Below, piece after piece: positions 37,153 through 45,446 of a stretch of 64,000 bases of DNA. The DNA lies in NCBI RefSeq assembly GCF_000969905.1, contig NZ_CP009520.1, forward strand, positions 1,426,001 to 1,490,000, in the 5' to 3' direction. Made by a program: the position numbers and the translations under genes. Positions within the stretch are counted from its first letter, which is position 1, and each line of letters begins with the position of its first letter. The notes beneath the pieces were generated by a model that saw only the letters and a program-made list of their open reading frames with translations, did no database searches and was not told the origin of the DNA. The stretch is from Methanosarcina vacuolata Z-761 (GTDB taxonomy: Archaea > Halobacteriota > Methanosarcinia > Methanosarcinales > Methanosarcinaceae).

Positions 37153-38067
37153 TCAAGTAGGCGAAAAATTATGGCAACGCACCCGTCTATCTTCGTATTC
37201 CATCATTTCAGGGCTGTGAAGGCATTTTTCTGTCTTTTCCGGGCAGAATTGATAATATAGGCATGAACCTGGAACCTTTGTCCCTTGAGGTTCAGATGGT
37301 GGCAAGGAACCGGAATCAGGGATTGATGTGATTCTGCGGGTAAATGGGTGGTATGGCCTGTCCAGAATACCCTTCCCTTCTTCTACTATCTGCCCGGCAA
37401 ACATTACAGCAGTCCTGTCACCAATAGCGTGTGCAAGCCCCTGGTCGTGAGTAATGAAGAGAAGGGCACATCCGAGATCTTGCTGGAGTGTTTTCAGGAG
37501 GTGTATAATAGATGCCTGGGTAGACACGTCGAGCATTGAAGTCGGTTCGTCACACATGAGAAGTGAAGGCTCAAGTGCGATAGCACGAGCAATAACAGCA
37601 CGTTGCAGTTCTCCACCGCTGAGCTGGTGAGGATATCTAGCTGCCTGCTCAGATTCAAGCCCAACGAGCCCAAGAAGCCTTTTTAGCTCTTCATCCATCT
37701 GCCTTCCGTGTAACGAATCAGGATGTATGCGGAAAGGTTCGCAGATTGAGTAAGCTATCGTCCACCTGGGGTCCAGGGAGCTTTCAGGCTGTTGAGGCAC
37801 AATCTGAATTTTTTTCCGGACAGAGCGGAGCTCTTTCCCTTTCAGTCTTGTAAGAGCCTGACCCTCAAAGAATATCTCTCCCCGTGTTGGAGGAATAAGC
37901 AAGAGGAGCAGTCTTGAGAGAGTTGACTTCCCACATCCGCTTTCTCCTACAAGAGTAAGGGTTTCTCCTGCTTCGATCCTGATATTTACATTGTCAACAG
38001 CGATGATCCTGTTTTTTCCGGGAGAATTGGGAGCGAATATCTTGGTCAGGCCTCTTCCTTCAATCAT
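37153..38067 (-). CDS. ABC transporter ATPase, peptide/nickel type (DppF/NikE-like)
   Basis: The second cytosolic ATPase of the importer, 304 residues. Walker A GESGCGKST, signature LSGGELQRAVIARAIAL, Walker B SLLMCDEPTSMLDV and the H-loop LLFITHDQGLAHAIG are intact. The C-terminus carries the Cys-rich oligopeptide/nickel ATPase extension (CLYYQFCPEKTEKC). The frame opens at TTG 38085, but ATG 38067 is chosen because GGAGGGAG lies 8 nt before it. A 22-bp direct duplication has copied this ribosome-binding site and start upstream (ATG 38089). Confidence 0.93.
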   Translation of the reverse strand: MIEGRGLTKIFAPNSPGKNRIIAVDNVNIRIEAGETLTLVGESGCGKSTLSRLLLLLIPPTRGEIFFEGQALTRLKGKELRSVRKKIQIVPQQPESSLDPRWTIAYSICEPFRIHPDSLHGRQMDEELKRLLGLVGLESEQAARYPHQLSGGELQRAVIARAIALEPSLLMCDEPTSMLDVSTQASIIHLLKTLQQDLGCALLFITHDQGLAHAIGDRTAVMFAGQIVEEGKGILDRPYHPFTRRITSIPDSGSLPPSEPQGTKVPGSCLYYQFCPEKTEKCLHSPEMMEYEDRRVRCHNFSPT

Positions 38068-38110
38068 GCGACTTTCTCCCTCCAATCATGCGACTTTCTC
38101 CCTTCAATCA
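38067..38110 (-). repeat. 22-bp duplication of a ribosome-binding site and start codon
   Basis: GGGAGAAAGTCGCATGATTG occurs twice in tandem on the minus strand. The upstream copy opens a 9-codon frame (MIGGRKSHD) whose TGA stop lies 2 nt after the ATG of the real ATPase gene, so ribosomes could terminate and restart. Confidence 0.8.
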
Positions 38111-39042
38111 TACAGCCAGCACCTGACAGCCGACCCTTCCAGAAGATGTATTAGAGGAGGTTCGACCCTGCACTTTTCGATTGCAGATGTGCATCTAAAC
38201 CGGAATTTACAGCCTCCATCGTTTTCTTCAGAATCTCCTGTTCCGGATGGTATAGGGTGAAGACCGTTTTCAGGGAGCGAACGAAGTAACCCTCTGGAAT
38301 AGGGGTGCAGTGGCCCATCAAAAAATTCCTGCCTCCCTCTTATTTCCACTATCCTCCCGGAATACATAACTGCAATCCTGTCCGCGAGGTTTTTGGCAAA
38401 GGGTAGATCATGTGTGATGATAATCAGAGTAATTCCTTCCTCACGTAAAACCCGAAGAAGGTAGGTGATAGCCTGCTTATTCATTATGTCTATACCCTTT
38501 GTAGGTTCGTCTGCAATAAGCACTTCCGGATGGCCTGAAATTCCCATAGCTACAAGTGAGCGTTGAAGCATTCCACCACTGAATGAATAAGGATAGGAGT
38601 CTATTCTTTCCTCAGGGGGAGTTATTCTGATGAATTTAAGGAGTTCAAGGACCTTCTTTCTAATTTTATTTTTGTCTTTTTCTATATGGAGAGAGATCGG
38701 TTCTCCGATCTGGTTTCCCACAGTCATCGAAGGATTCATTGCTCCTGCGGGGTTCTGAGGAACCCATGCAATCTTTCTGCCACGGATCATTTCAAGTTCA
38801 GTTTCAGAAAGGGTTAGAAGATCCTCCCCATGATATCGTATAACTCCGTTTACAGTGCAATTTGCAGGCAGCAGCCCTAGTAGCGCCAGACCCAGTACCG
38901 ATTTTCCGCTACCGCTCTCTCCTATAACTGCAAGTGTCTCGGACTGTTCGATGTTAATGTCAACCCCATCAACTGCCCGGATGACGGTGCTTGAAACGGG
39001 AAAATGTACATACAACTGTTGAACATCAAGAATCATGGTCAT
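38104..39042 (-). CDS. ABC transporter ATPase, peptide/nickel type (DppD/NikD-like)
   Basis: The first ATPase of the importer, 312 residues. Walker A GESGSGKSVLGLALLG, Q-loop VPQNPAGAMNPSMTVGNQI, signature YSFSGGMLQRSLVAMGI, Walker B EVLIADEPTKGIDIM and H-loop LIIITHDLPFAKNLA are intact. The C-terminal extension has CKFRFRCTSAIEKC. It is the first gene of the minus-strand transporter operon, and its promoter must lie in the 150-bp gap shared with the divergent methyltransferase genes. Confidence 0.93.
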   Translation of the reverse strand: MTMILDVQQLYVHFPVSSTVIRAVDGVDINIEQSETLAVIGESGSGKSVLGLALLGLLPANCTVNGVIRYHGEDLLTLSETELEMIRGRKIAWVPQNPAGAMNPSMTVGNQIGEPISLHIEKDKNKIRKKVLELLKFIRITPPEERIDSYPYSFSGGMLQRSLVAMGISGHPEVLIADEPTKGIDIMNKQAITYLLRVLREEGITLIIITHDLPFAKNLADRIAVMYSGRIVEIRGRQEFFDGPLHPYSRGLLRSLPENGLHPIPSGTGDSEENDGGCKFRFRCTSAIEKCRVEPPLIHLLEGSAVRCWLYD

Positions 39043-39194
39043 CTTGCTACATCTGCGTATCTTTTGTTATGAAAATTACAGGGTGTATGTTGTTACTATT
39101 TATATTTGTTTTCATATATTTCACCATAATAAAGAAATAAGTTATTATATCTTAATACTAATTTTTAGTTAATTAATAATTTTGAAGGAATAAT
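39043..39194. promoter_or_regulatory. Divergent promoter region, ABC operon and methyltransferases
   Basis: 150 bp of very AT-rich DNA between genes reading outward. TATA-like stretches occur on both strands (TTATATTTG about 39100; TTTAGTTAATTAATAA about 39164-39180). A shared control region would let importer and methyltransferases respond to the same signal. No operator motif can be pinned down. Confidence 0.45.
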
Positions 39195-40001
39195 ATGGTT
39201 ACGCAGATCGATTGGGAGACAGCCTGGGCTGCAGGCATCGGTGAGATGAATAGGCTTTCTACCACAAACTACTGGAATCAAAGGGCAGAGGATTATTCTG
39301 ATATGGTGCTGGCAAGTGATTGTAATCATGGACGGAATATCCTCAACCTGTTTGAAAAGGAAGGGCTGCTGCAGAAGGATTGGCATATTTTAGATATCGC
39401 ATCAGGCCCAGGTGCAATAACGATCCCATTTGCAGAGAGGGTAGGCAGGGTGACCGCTGTCGAGCCTGCGGAGAGGATGGCAGCAGCATTGATGTCACAT
39501 GCGCAGAACAGAGGGCTTTCCAATGTTGAGGTAATCCTTAAGACCTGGCAGGAAGTGGATGAGGCAGTTTATTCGAAAAACTATGATCTGGTTATCTGCT
39601 GCCATGCACTCTGGCAATTTTCGGACATTCTTTCGCAAATCCGACGGATGGAGGCAGTATCCAGAGGGTACTGTTGTCTTGCTCATGGGTTCGAGGCTCC
39701 TTCAGAGACCCTCAAACTAACGGAAGCTCTCGGGATCAATGAGGATGAATTTGATCAGTTTATCACAGTTTTCAATATTCTCAATGATTCTGGAGTGTAC
39801 CCGAACGTTGATGTGGTCGATTACACACTTAATCGGTCGGTTACCTCGGCAGTTACTTCGGTTGAGAAACTTGTTGAGAAATATCGACCTCTGGACTCTA
39901 GGGACAGAGAGATTATTCAGGAATACGTGCACAATCATGCTAATGAGGGCATGTATCAGGTTAGAGGCAGGATGGGTTTACTATGGTGGAAGGTAGCATG
40001 A
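39195..40001 (+). CDS. Class I SAM-dependent methyltransferase (first of a pair)
   Basis: A 268-residue soluble methyltransferase. Motif I is HILDIASGPGAITIPFAERV (SAM binding), motif II VTAVEPAERM, and a DLVICCHALWQFSD post-motif precedes a substrate domain of about 130 residues. NYWNQRAEDYSDMV before motif I is shared with its downstream neighbour, so the two arose by duplication. The substrate is unknown. Overlap with the next gene and divergence from the ABC importer suggest a joint task, for example modifying a scavenged or secreted small molecule. Confidence 0.88.
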   Translation: MVTQIDWETAWAAGIGEMNRLSTTNYWNQRAEDYSDMVLASDCNHGRNILNLFEKEGLLQKDWHILDIASGPGAITIPFAERVGRVTAVEPAERMAAALMSHAQNRGLSNVEVILKTWQEVDEAVYSKNYDLVICCHALWQFSDILSQIRRMEAVSRGYCCLAHGFEAPSETLKLTEALGINEDEFDQFITVFNILNDSGVYPNVDVVDYTLNRSVTSAVTSVEKLVEKYRPLDSRDREIIQEYVHNHANEGMYQVRGRMGLLWWKVA

Positions 40002-40870
40002 CTTCCGGCTCACTTACAGCTCCTGTAGACTGGGTCAGATGCTGGGAAGACAGTTATGATACCCGGTCTAAAATTATGTTCAGGGACTATGAACTAAATG
40101 ACTGGAATGAAAGGGCAGAGGATTATTCAGAATCCAGGCGGACAAATAATTACGAGTTCGGAGAGTCAGTATACTCTACACTTGCCCTACATGGAGTTGT
40201 TTCTCCTCGTTCAAGGGTCCTTGAAGTTGGTGCAGGTCCGGGAACGTTTGTAATACCCTTTGCAAAGAAAGTTGATCATATAACTGCTATTGAGCCTGCA
40301 GAGGGAATGATCCGTATGATCTCTCAAAATGCTGTGGAAGCCGGAGTGGATAACTATGATATTATCCCAAAAATCTGGCAGGATGTGAACATCGAAGATA
40401 TCAGGGGACGGTATGACCTTACTATCACTTCAACAGTTATATGGATGTTTCGTGACATTATGACCCAGATAAGCCGGATGGAAGAGGTAACACAGGGACA
40501 TTGCTGTGTGGTTTGTGGGGTAGGTACAGGGCAGACATTTGAAGCCGAACTCTGGAAGAAAATCATGGGTAATACACCTCATCCTCAGTACCCGGAATAC
40601 CCTTTGATCTATAATCTCCTTTACACGTGTGGAAGAGTCCCTCATGTTAGGTTTATCAATTATACAAGTCTGAGGTCACCTGAGAATATGCTCAAAATGT
40701 ACAGGGTTTTCTACTCAATCTACACAGAGGTCACACCTGAAGTTGAGGAGATTATTCGAGAAGCATTGTACCGTGACTCCGGAGAAGGTCCATGTGTCAG
40801 GAAATACCGCTCCGCTGTGGTCTGGTGGAATCCGGCTGTTCGAAGAAAAGAGTTTACAGGTATTGCCTGA
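39998..40870 (+). CDS. Class I SAM-dependent methyltransferase (second of a pair)
   Basis: A 290-residue paralogue of the preceding protein. Motif I is RVLEVGAGPGTFVIPFAKKV, followed by ITAIEPAEGM and LTITSTVIWMFRDI. DWNERAEDYSESRR before motif I matches the NQRAEDYSD of the first enzyme. ATG 39998 overlaps the stop of the first gene (ATGA) and has GGAAGG just before it; an in-frame ATG at 39983 is also possible. Paired paralogous methyltransferases often act as a heterodimer or at successive positions of one substrate; which applies here cannot be told. Confidence 0.88.
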   Translation: MTSGSLTAPVDWVRCWEDSYDTRSKIMFRDYELNDWNERAEDYSESRRTNNYEFGESVYSTLALHGVVSPRSRVLEVGAGPGTFVIPFAKKVDHITAIEPAEGMIRMISQNAVEAGVDNYDIIPKIWQDVNIEDIRGRYDLTITSTVIWMFRDIMTQISRMEEVTQGHCCVVCGVGTGQTFEAELWKKIMGNTPHPQYPEYPLIYNLLYTCGRVPHVRFINYTSLRSPENMLKMYRVFYSIYTEVTPEVEEIIREALYRDSGEGPCVRKYRSAVVWWNPAVRRKEFTGIA

Positions 40871-41018
40871 GGATTTCTGGCAGTTTACATAAAAATTGTG
40901 AAGGATAAAAATGTGCAGGAAGAAAAATAAGAGAACAGTAAATATGAATGATTGGGAGAATCACTGAGCGAATCTTCTTCCCAATATTACTTTTTTAAAG
41001 ACCGAATATTTTATGGAG

Positions 41019-41768
41019 TCAATCTGTCAATCCGAATTGTTCCCAGGCTTCTTTAATATTCATGGTGCGCATTCCCAGTTTTTTTGCAGGCGCTAGCTCG
41101 TTTTCGTCAGAGTCTCCTATTGACATGACACATTTGGGTTCGAGTTCAAGGCCCATCCTTTTGAGCGCAGTCATAAAAAGTCTGAGGTCAGGTTTTTTAT
41201 ACCCTACATCCGATGAGAAGATAACAAAGTCAAAATAATCGTGGAGCCCGAGAAACCTGAGTTCCAGTTCAGAAAAAACTCTTTGCCCATTGGAGATTAC
41301 ACATTTGGGAATGTTTATGCAATGTTCAATCAGTTTGATGCTCTGAGGGAAAGCCCGGAGTTTCCTTATAGAAGCTGCCCGAAAGACCCTTGAAGCTTCT
41401 ACTCCCAGGCTGTTTTCGTCAATATTCCAGACCGAATTTTCCCGGCAGATCTCTGCAAAGATTTCCTCTACCTTGATCTCTGGGTACACTTCCCTGGAAA
41501 TCTCCATTTTCTGTCTGACCTTAAACATGTACGTATCCCAAAGCTTTTCGGGCTCGATTTTCACTCCCTGATAGGCAAGCCATGCGCTCAGTACTTTATA
41601 TGTCTCCAGGCTATGCTCGTCAGTATGAATGTCAATGAGGGTCTCATAGCAGTCAAAGATAACCCCTTTTATATGGCAGCTCTCAAATGCCTCCTCTCCC
41701 TTTGCAAGAGAATGACTAAGAAATGTAACTTCATCCTTGCTTACCTCAGGTCCGTAATTCTCCGATAT
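41019..41768 (-). CDS. HAD superfamily hydrolase, apparent ATA start
   Basis: A haloacid dehalogenase-type phosphatase of about 249 residues. Motif I is VIFDCYETLID, with Tyr at the usual second Asp position as in the dehalogenase branch. Motif II is VISNGQRVFSE, motif III Lys lies in GYKKPDLRLF, and motif IV is MSIGDSDENELAPA. The frame opens at ATG 41783, but that ATG overlaps the GGGAGG tract; in-frame ATA 41768 lies exactly 7 nt after it and fits better as the initiation site. It sits 46 bp after an APH-like kinase gene on the same strand, so kinase and phosphatase may act on the same compound. Confidence 0.85.
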   Translation of the reverse strand: MSENYGPEVSKDEVTFLSHSLAKGEEAFESCHIKGVIFDCYETLIDIHTDEHSLETYKVLSAWLAYQGVKIEPEKLWDTYMFKVRQKMEISREVYPEIKVEEIFAEICRENSVWNIDENSLGVEASRVFRAASIRKLRAFPQSIKLIEHCINIPKCVISNGQRVFSELELRFLGLHDYFDFVIFSSDVGYKKPDLRLFMTALKRMGLELEPKCVMSIGDSDENELAPAKKLGMRTMNIKEAWEQFGLTD

Positions 41769-41814
41769 GTTCTTTCCTCCCATATCCCTTTTGCTTAAGT
41801 TTCTACTTCATGTT

Positions 41815-42762
41815 TTATCTGTAATTAATTGCCTTTAAACATTCACATGCTTCTCTAATGAGATAATTTCTATAGTCGCTCTGGTGGAGTCTTGCCGAGC
41901 GAAGGAGCCCTATACTCATGAAAAAAGGCAAAGTTCTGGTAATATAGTAAAAATCTTTTTCATTGCTGCTGTATTCCCAGAGGAAATTTCCGATATACGG
42001 TTCAGCTTTCTCTCCTCCCCCCATATGCAGCTCGAACTCGTTTTTAAGTTCTGCAGCTAGAATTCCGAGATCTCTTACAGGATGTGCCTCAAACCAGGAG
42101 CTTTCAAAATCAAGGGCATAAGGTTTGTCTTTGCAGAAAATATAATTGGAAAGGTTGACATCCCTGTGAACCATGCATCCGTATTCCCTGTCTAGCAGGG
42201 GGCTATACCACCATTCTCCAAGTAATTTATTGAAAGTTTCTCTAGTGTCATGGTCCAGTTTCAGATGGCCCAGGACATCATGATAATTTCTGAATTCATT
42301 TTCCTTATTATAGGAAGATTTTGTGTTATCATGCAGTTGTCGGAGCATATGCGCAACTGCAGCAAGCCTCTCATATCGCTTTTCTTCGTGCCTGATACAC
42401 CAGCCCAGAGATTTTCCAGGTATATGTTCCGTTACAAGGACGCAATTGAACTTCTTATTGATTGCAAGAGGTCTTGCAACATTTATTACCGACGCAGCCT
42501 TTCTAAGGTTCCGGTACTCATTCATCATGCCTTTATATGGATTATAATCTTTCAACTGACCAGTAGGTTCGGCAAAAAACTTTGCCATAACGCTGAAGTG
42601 TTCACTCTTGAACTGGTACCTGCAGACCGTATGGGAAGAGTTGTATTTAAAAACATTAACAGAGCAATTTTTATTCCGTAGCCTATCCCCAACAACTTCT
42701 TCAACAAGCCAGTCCCTAAAAGGATCACCAGGGTTTAAAGTATTAACATGGCGGGATGCCAA
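41815..42762 (-). CDS. Aminoglycoside phosphotransferase-like small-molecule kinase
   Basis: A 315-residue kinase-fold protein. The catalytic loop CMVHRDVNLSNYIF (HxD...N) and metal-binding LDFESSW near residues 208-240 are typical of the APH/choline kinase/LPS kinase branch. CVLVTEHIPGKSLGW forms the hinge. The N-terminal lobe is weakly conserved. Such kinases phosphorylate sugars, choline, homoserine, antibiotics or lipopolysaccharide cores; none can be chosen here. It starts at TTG 42762 with GGGGGT before it. First gene of a two-gene unit with the HAD phosphatase. Confidence 0.8.
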   Translation of the reverse strand: MASRHVNTLNPGDPFRDWLVEEVVGDRLRNKNCSVNVFKYNSSHTVCRYQFKSEHFSVMAKFFAEPTGQLKDYNPYKGMMNEYRNLRKAASVINVARPLAINKKFNCVLVTEHIPGKSLGWCIRHEEKRYERLAAVAHMLRQLHDNTKSSYNKENEFRNYHDVLGHLKLDHDTRETFNKLLGEWWYSPLLDREYGCMVHRDVNLSNYIFCKDKPYALDFESSWFEAHPVRDLGILAAELKNEFELHMGGGEKAEPYIGNFLWEYSSNEKDFYYITRTLPFFMSIGLLRSARLHQSDYRNYLIREACECLKAINYR

Positions 42763-43072
42763 TTCAAATTACCCCCACTTATCCATAAATACTTCACAAT
42801 TGTATCTTTTCTTCGCGATTTGCTCTATCTCCAGGTATATTTTTGTTAGAGAGCAAATGCCAGCTTTATTTTTTGATATTCTGCAATAATGACAATAGTA
42901 TACTATATTTGGATAAACAATATACTGATATATATTATATTGTTGTTGGTGTTTAAATGTAAGGATCTTATCCGCTCTCAAGTTCGGGCCCGCCTACATC
43001 AAACCATTTGTTGTATTCTCTTTCCTCTCAGTAGCTCCTGTAGAGCGAGTCACTCAGGAATAACTCAAAAAT

Positions 43073-43118
43073 GCACATGAAATTCTTCGAATAACGTACA
43101 CAAAAAATGAAAGAACTT
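43073..43118 (+). repeat. Dispersed structured repeat, copy 2
   Basis: GCACATGAAATTCTTCGAAT begins a 36-bp match to the copies at 3957 and 50023 (the latter reading on the minus strand). The terminal hairpin is shortened here (GAAAG-AA-CTTTC), as if about 10 nt had been lost. Confidence 0.6.
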
Positions 43119-43401
43119 TCTCCCTACCTTTTTTACCCTTCAACTTCGTCATTATCTTGGGCAGGAAGGTTGTACTTATTTCGGTTCTTAAAGCCGTCAA
43201 AAAACTAGCCAGTGAATTGCCATCAAAGGCTCAAACGTGACTTTGATCACGGATGCCAAATCGCCTTCGAGACAATCACACTGCCTATACAAAATATGGG
43301 GTAATGTAAATTGGTGGGAATAATTAACAAACTTATATTCGGCATGTTGACATTTCATTTTTGATCATTTTTACTAATGGCGATTTTGAAATGATGACCC
43401 T

Positions 43402-43455
43402 TTATTCAGTCGAATAACCCGCTAGCTTGCTGGGGGGCGCACCAGCGCAACTTTG
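43402..43455 (-). repeat. Second dispersed repeat family, copy 1
   Basis: On the minus strand CAGCAAGCTAGCGGGTTATT, continuing CGACTGAATAAA, matches the copies at 50160-50212 and 58599-58652 on the plus strand. Confidence 0.6.
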
Positions 43456-43702
43456 CTTTTGTCATTTATCACTCAATATCATCAAGTTTAGCGTACACTT
43501 ACATCGTATTTTTATTTTTAATTTGTGTTGAACTAAACCCAGCATATTTATATTACTTTATACATTATTCCCCCTGTTCTGGCAATTTGGATGAAATATT
43601 CTATAAAGATAAAGCAAATTGTATGCATAAACGCATGTGGGTTTCTGTATATTTTTTAATAAGGATCGAGTAAAGCAATCTTATGCGCTATTGTAAAAGG
43701 AC

Positions 43703-43797
43703 TTACTTTAGATAACAACATAATTCACTTTGATAACAACAGAATTCACTTTAGATAACAACATAACTCACTTTAGATAACAAAAAACTCACTTTAT
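43703..43797. repeat. 22-bp tandem repeat, 4 copies
   Basis: Copies of ACTTTAGATAACAACATAAT plus TC directly precede the surface-protein gene. Confidence 0.9.
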
Positions 43798-43902
43798 ATA
43801 AATAAGAGCATTTAAACGGATAATTATCCGTGACTTAGACAGCCACTTAAGCAAATTTGATTAGAAAATTTCATCTTTTTTTGAGTGGATGGAGGGATTA
43901 GA

Positions 43903-45300
43903 ATAAGTAAATTAATTACCTTATTGTTAGTTTTTTTTATCCTGATATTAAGCTCTGGTATTGGAACTGCAAATGAAATCTTTGTCAAGTCAGGAGAGTC
44001 CATACAGGCTGCTGTAAACAGTGCGGTTTCAGGTGATGTGATAATTGTAAAGCCTGGAACCTATACCGAGAACATAAATGTAACCGTACATAACCTGGTA
44101 ATAAAATCAGAGTCCGGAAATCCTGTAAATACAATAATAATGGCTAAAAACCCGGCCTTAGATGTGTTCAATGTAGAGTCAGACAAGGTTACGATTAGCG
44201 GGTTTAAAATAATGGAAGCACATAAAGACCATGCAGGGGTCTATATGTATAAGTGCAAAAACTGCACCATTGAAAATAGTAGATTGCTGAATAATACTGT
44301 TGGAGTGTACCTGGAAAATTCGGATTATAATTTAATTCTTAATAACCTGATTGGAAAAGGAGATAAGGGAGTTGTCGCTCAGCAGTCTAACTATAACACA
44401 ATCTCCGGAAACCGAGCTTCAAAAAACAGGTACGGATTCTATGTTCCAAATTCTGAGGGGAATGTAATCTCAAATAATACGCTCTCTGAAAACAAAGATT
44501 ATGGGCTCGTGCTTTCAACTGGAGTAGGCAATACCCTCTCAGAAAATAATGCTTCAGATAACGGTAGAGGCATTTACCTGGGCAATTCGGATAACAATAA
44601 GATCTCAGGAAATACTATCACTTCAAATGAGGTTTTTGGGCTTTTTATCTGTCCTAAAAGTGACAAGAATAGTGTTCTTAATAACTACTTCAATAATACT
44701 GTCAATGCCGTACCTAATAACGGAACCGACAACATATACTATATAGAAAAAACCCCGGGCACTAACATTGTTGGTGGATCTTATCTTGCAGGAAACTACT
44801 GGTCACAACCCAATGGACTGGGCCCCTCGGAAATCACGCCTGATACAGATGGGGACGGCATTGCTGATAAGGTCTACAAGATTGAAAACAGTGATTACGT
44901 CGATCGCATGCCTCTTGTAGCCGCTAAAGTAAAGAATCCGATTCTTCCTGTTGCAAATTTCAGTACCAATGTAACTAGTGGTCACCCTCCTCTTTCAGTC
45001 CAGTTTACCGATCTTTCGACAAATGAAAGCGAAAGAAAATGGGATTTTGAAAGTGATGAAAATATTGATTCGACGGACGAAAACCCGGTTCATACATTTA
45101 CAGAGCCTGGGGCCTATACCGTTAATCTTACCGCAAGCAACGAAAACGGAACTGCTTCAAAAAGTTACATAATAGTTGTTCTTGAGGGAAGCGATACTCA
45201 AGATACCGGGCTGAATAAAATTACGAGTTTACCTGGTTTTGAATTGATTTATGGAATTTTCGGTTTTCTTGCGGTCTTCCTGTATAGAAAAAGAGGATAA
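43903..45300 (+). CDS. Secreted beta-helix (NosD-like) PKD surface protein with PGF-type anchor
   Basis: A cell-surface protein of about 465 residues. A signal peptide (SKLITLLLVFFILILSSGIG) is followed by a right-handed parallel beta-helix of NosD/PbH1 repeats from about 30 to 300 (GVYLENSDYNLILNN, ISNNTLSENKDYG). One PKD domain lies at about 345-425 (PLSVQFTDLSTNES). The C-terminal anchor is LPGFELIYGIFGFLAVFLYRKRG, a PGF-CTERM-like tripartite signal that an archaeosortase would process. The frame opens at GTG 43885, but that codon overlaps the GGAGG tract; in-frame ATA 43903 lies 7 nt after it. A role in surface glycan binding or processing is inferred. Confidence 0.88.
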   Translation: MSKLITLLLVFFILILSSGIGTANEIFVKSGESIQAAVNSAVSGDVIIVKPGTYTENINVTVHNLVIKSESGNPVNTIIMAKNPALDVFNVESDKVTISGFKIMEAHKDHAGVYMYKCKNCTIENSRLLNNTVGVYLENSDYNLILNNLIGKGDKGVVAQQSNYNTISGNRASKNRYGFYVPNSEGNVISNNTLSENKDYGLVLSTGVGNTLSENNASDNGRGIYLGNSDNNKISGNTITSNEVFGLFICPKSDKNSVLNNYFNNTVNAVPNNGTDNIYYIEKTPGTNIVGGSYLAGNYWSQPNGLGPSEITPDTDGDGIADKVYKIENSDYVDRMPLVAAKVKNPILPVANFSTNVTSGHPPLSVQFTDLSTNESERKWDFESDENIDSTDENPVHTFTEPGAYTVNLTASNENGTASKSYIIVVLEGSDTQDTGLNKITSLPGFELIYGIFGFLAVFLYRKRG

Positions 45301-45367
45301 ATTCTGAAGATGAAAAAGGCTAAGGAAACTTAAGGAATCAGAAAGAACATGAGCCATTGAAGGGAGT

Positions 45368-45446
45368 GGGGATTTAATGGGGTTATGGGGATTTAATGGG
45401 GTTATGGGGATTTAATGGGGTTATGGGGATTTAATGGGGTTATGGG
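45368..45446. repeat. 19-bp tandem repeat, 4 copies, supplying a start codon
   Basis: GGGGATTTAATGGGGTTAT is repeated four times. The last copy provides both the purine-rich tract (GGGG) and the ATG of the following methyltransferase gene. Confidence 0.95.

Larger units (their letters stand above)
42763..43884. other. 1.1-kb gap with dispersed repeats, no gene
   Basis: No coherent frame. It holds dispersed structured repeat copy 2 (43073-43118), one copy of the second dispersed repeat (43402-43455), and a 22-bp tandem repeat before the surface-protein gene. The middle part (43130-43330) has coding-like composition but is broken in every frame, so it may be the relic of a mobile element. Confidence 0.55.
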
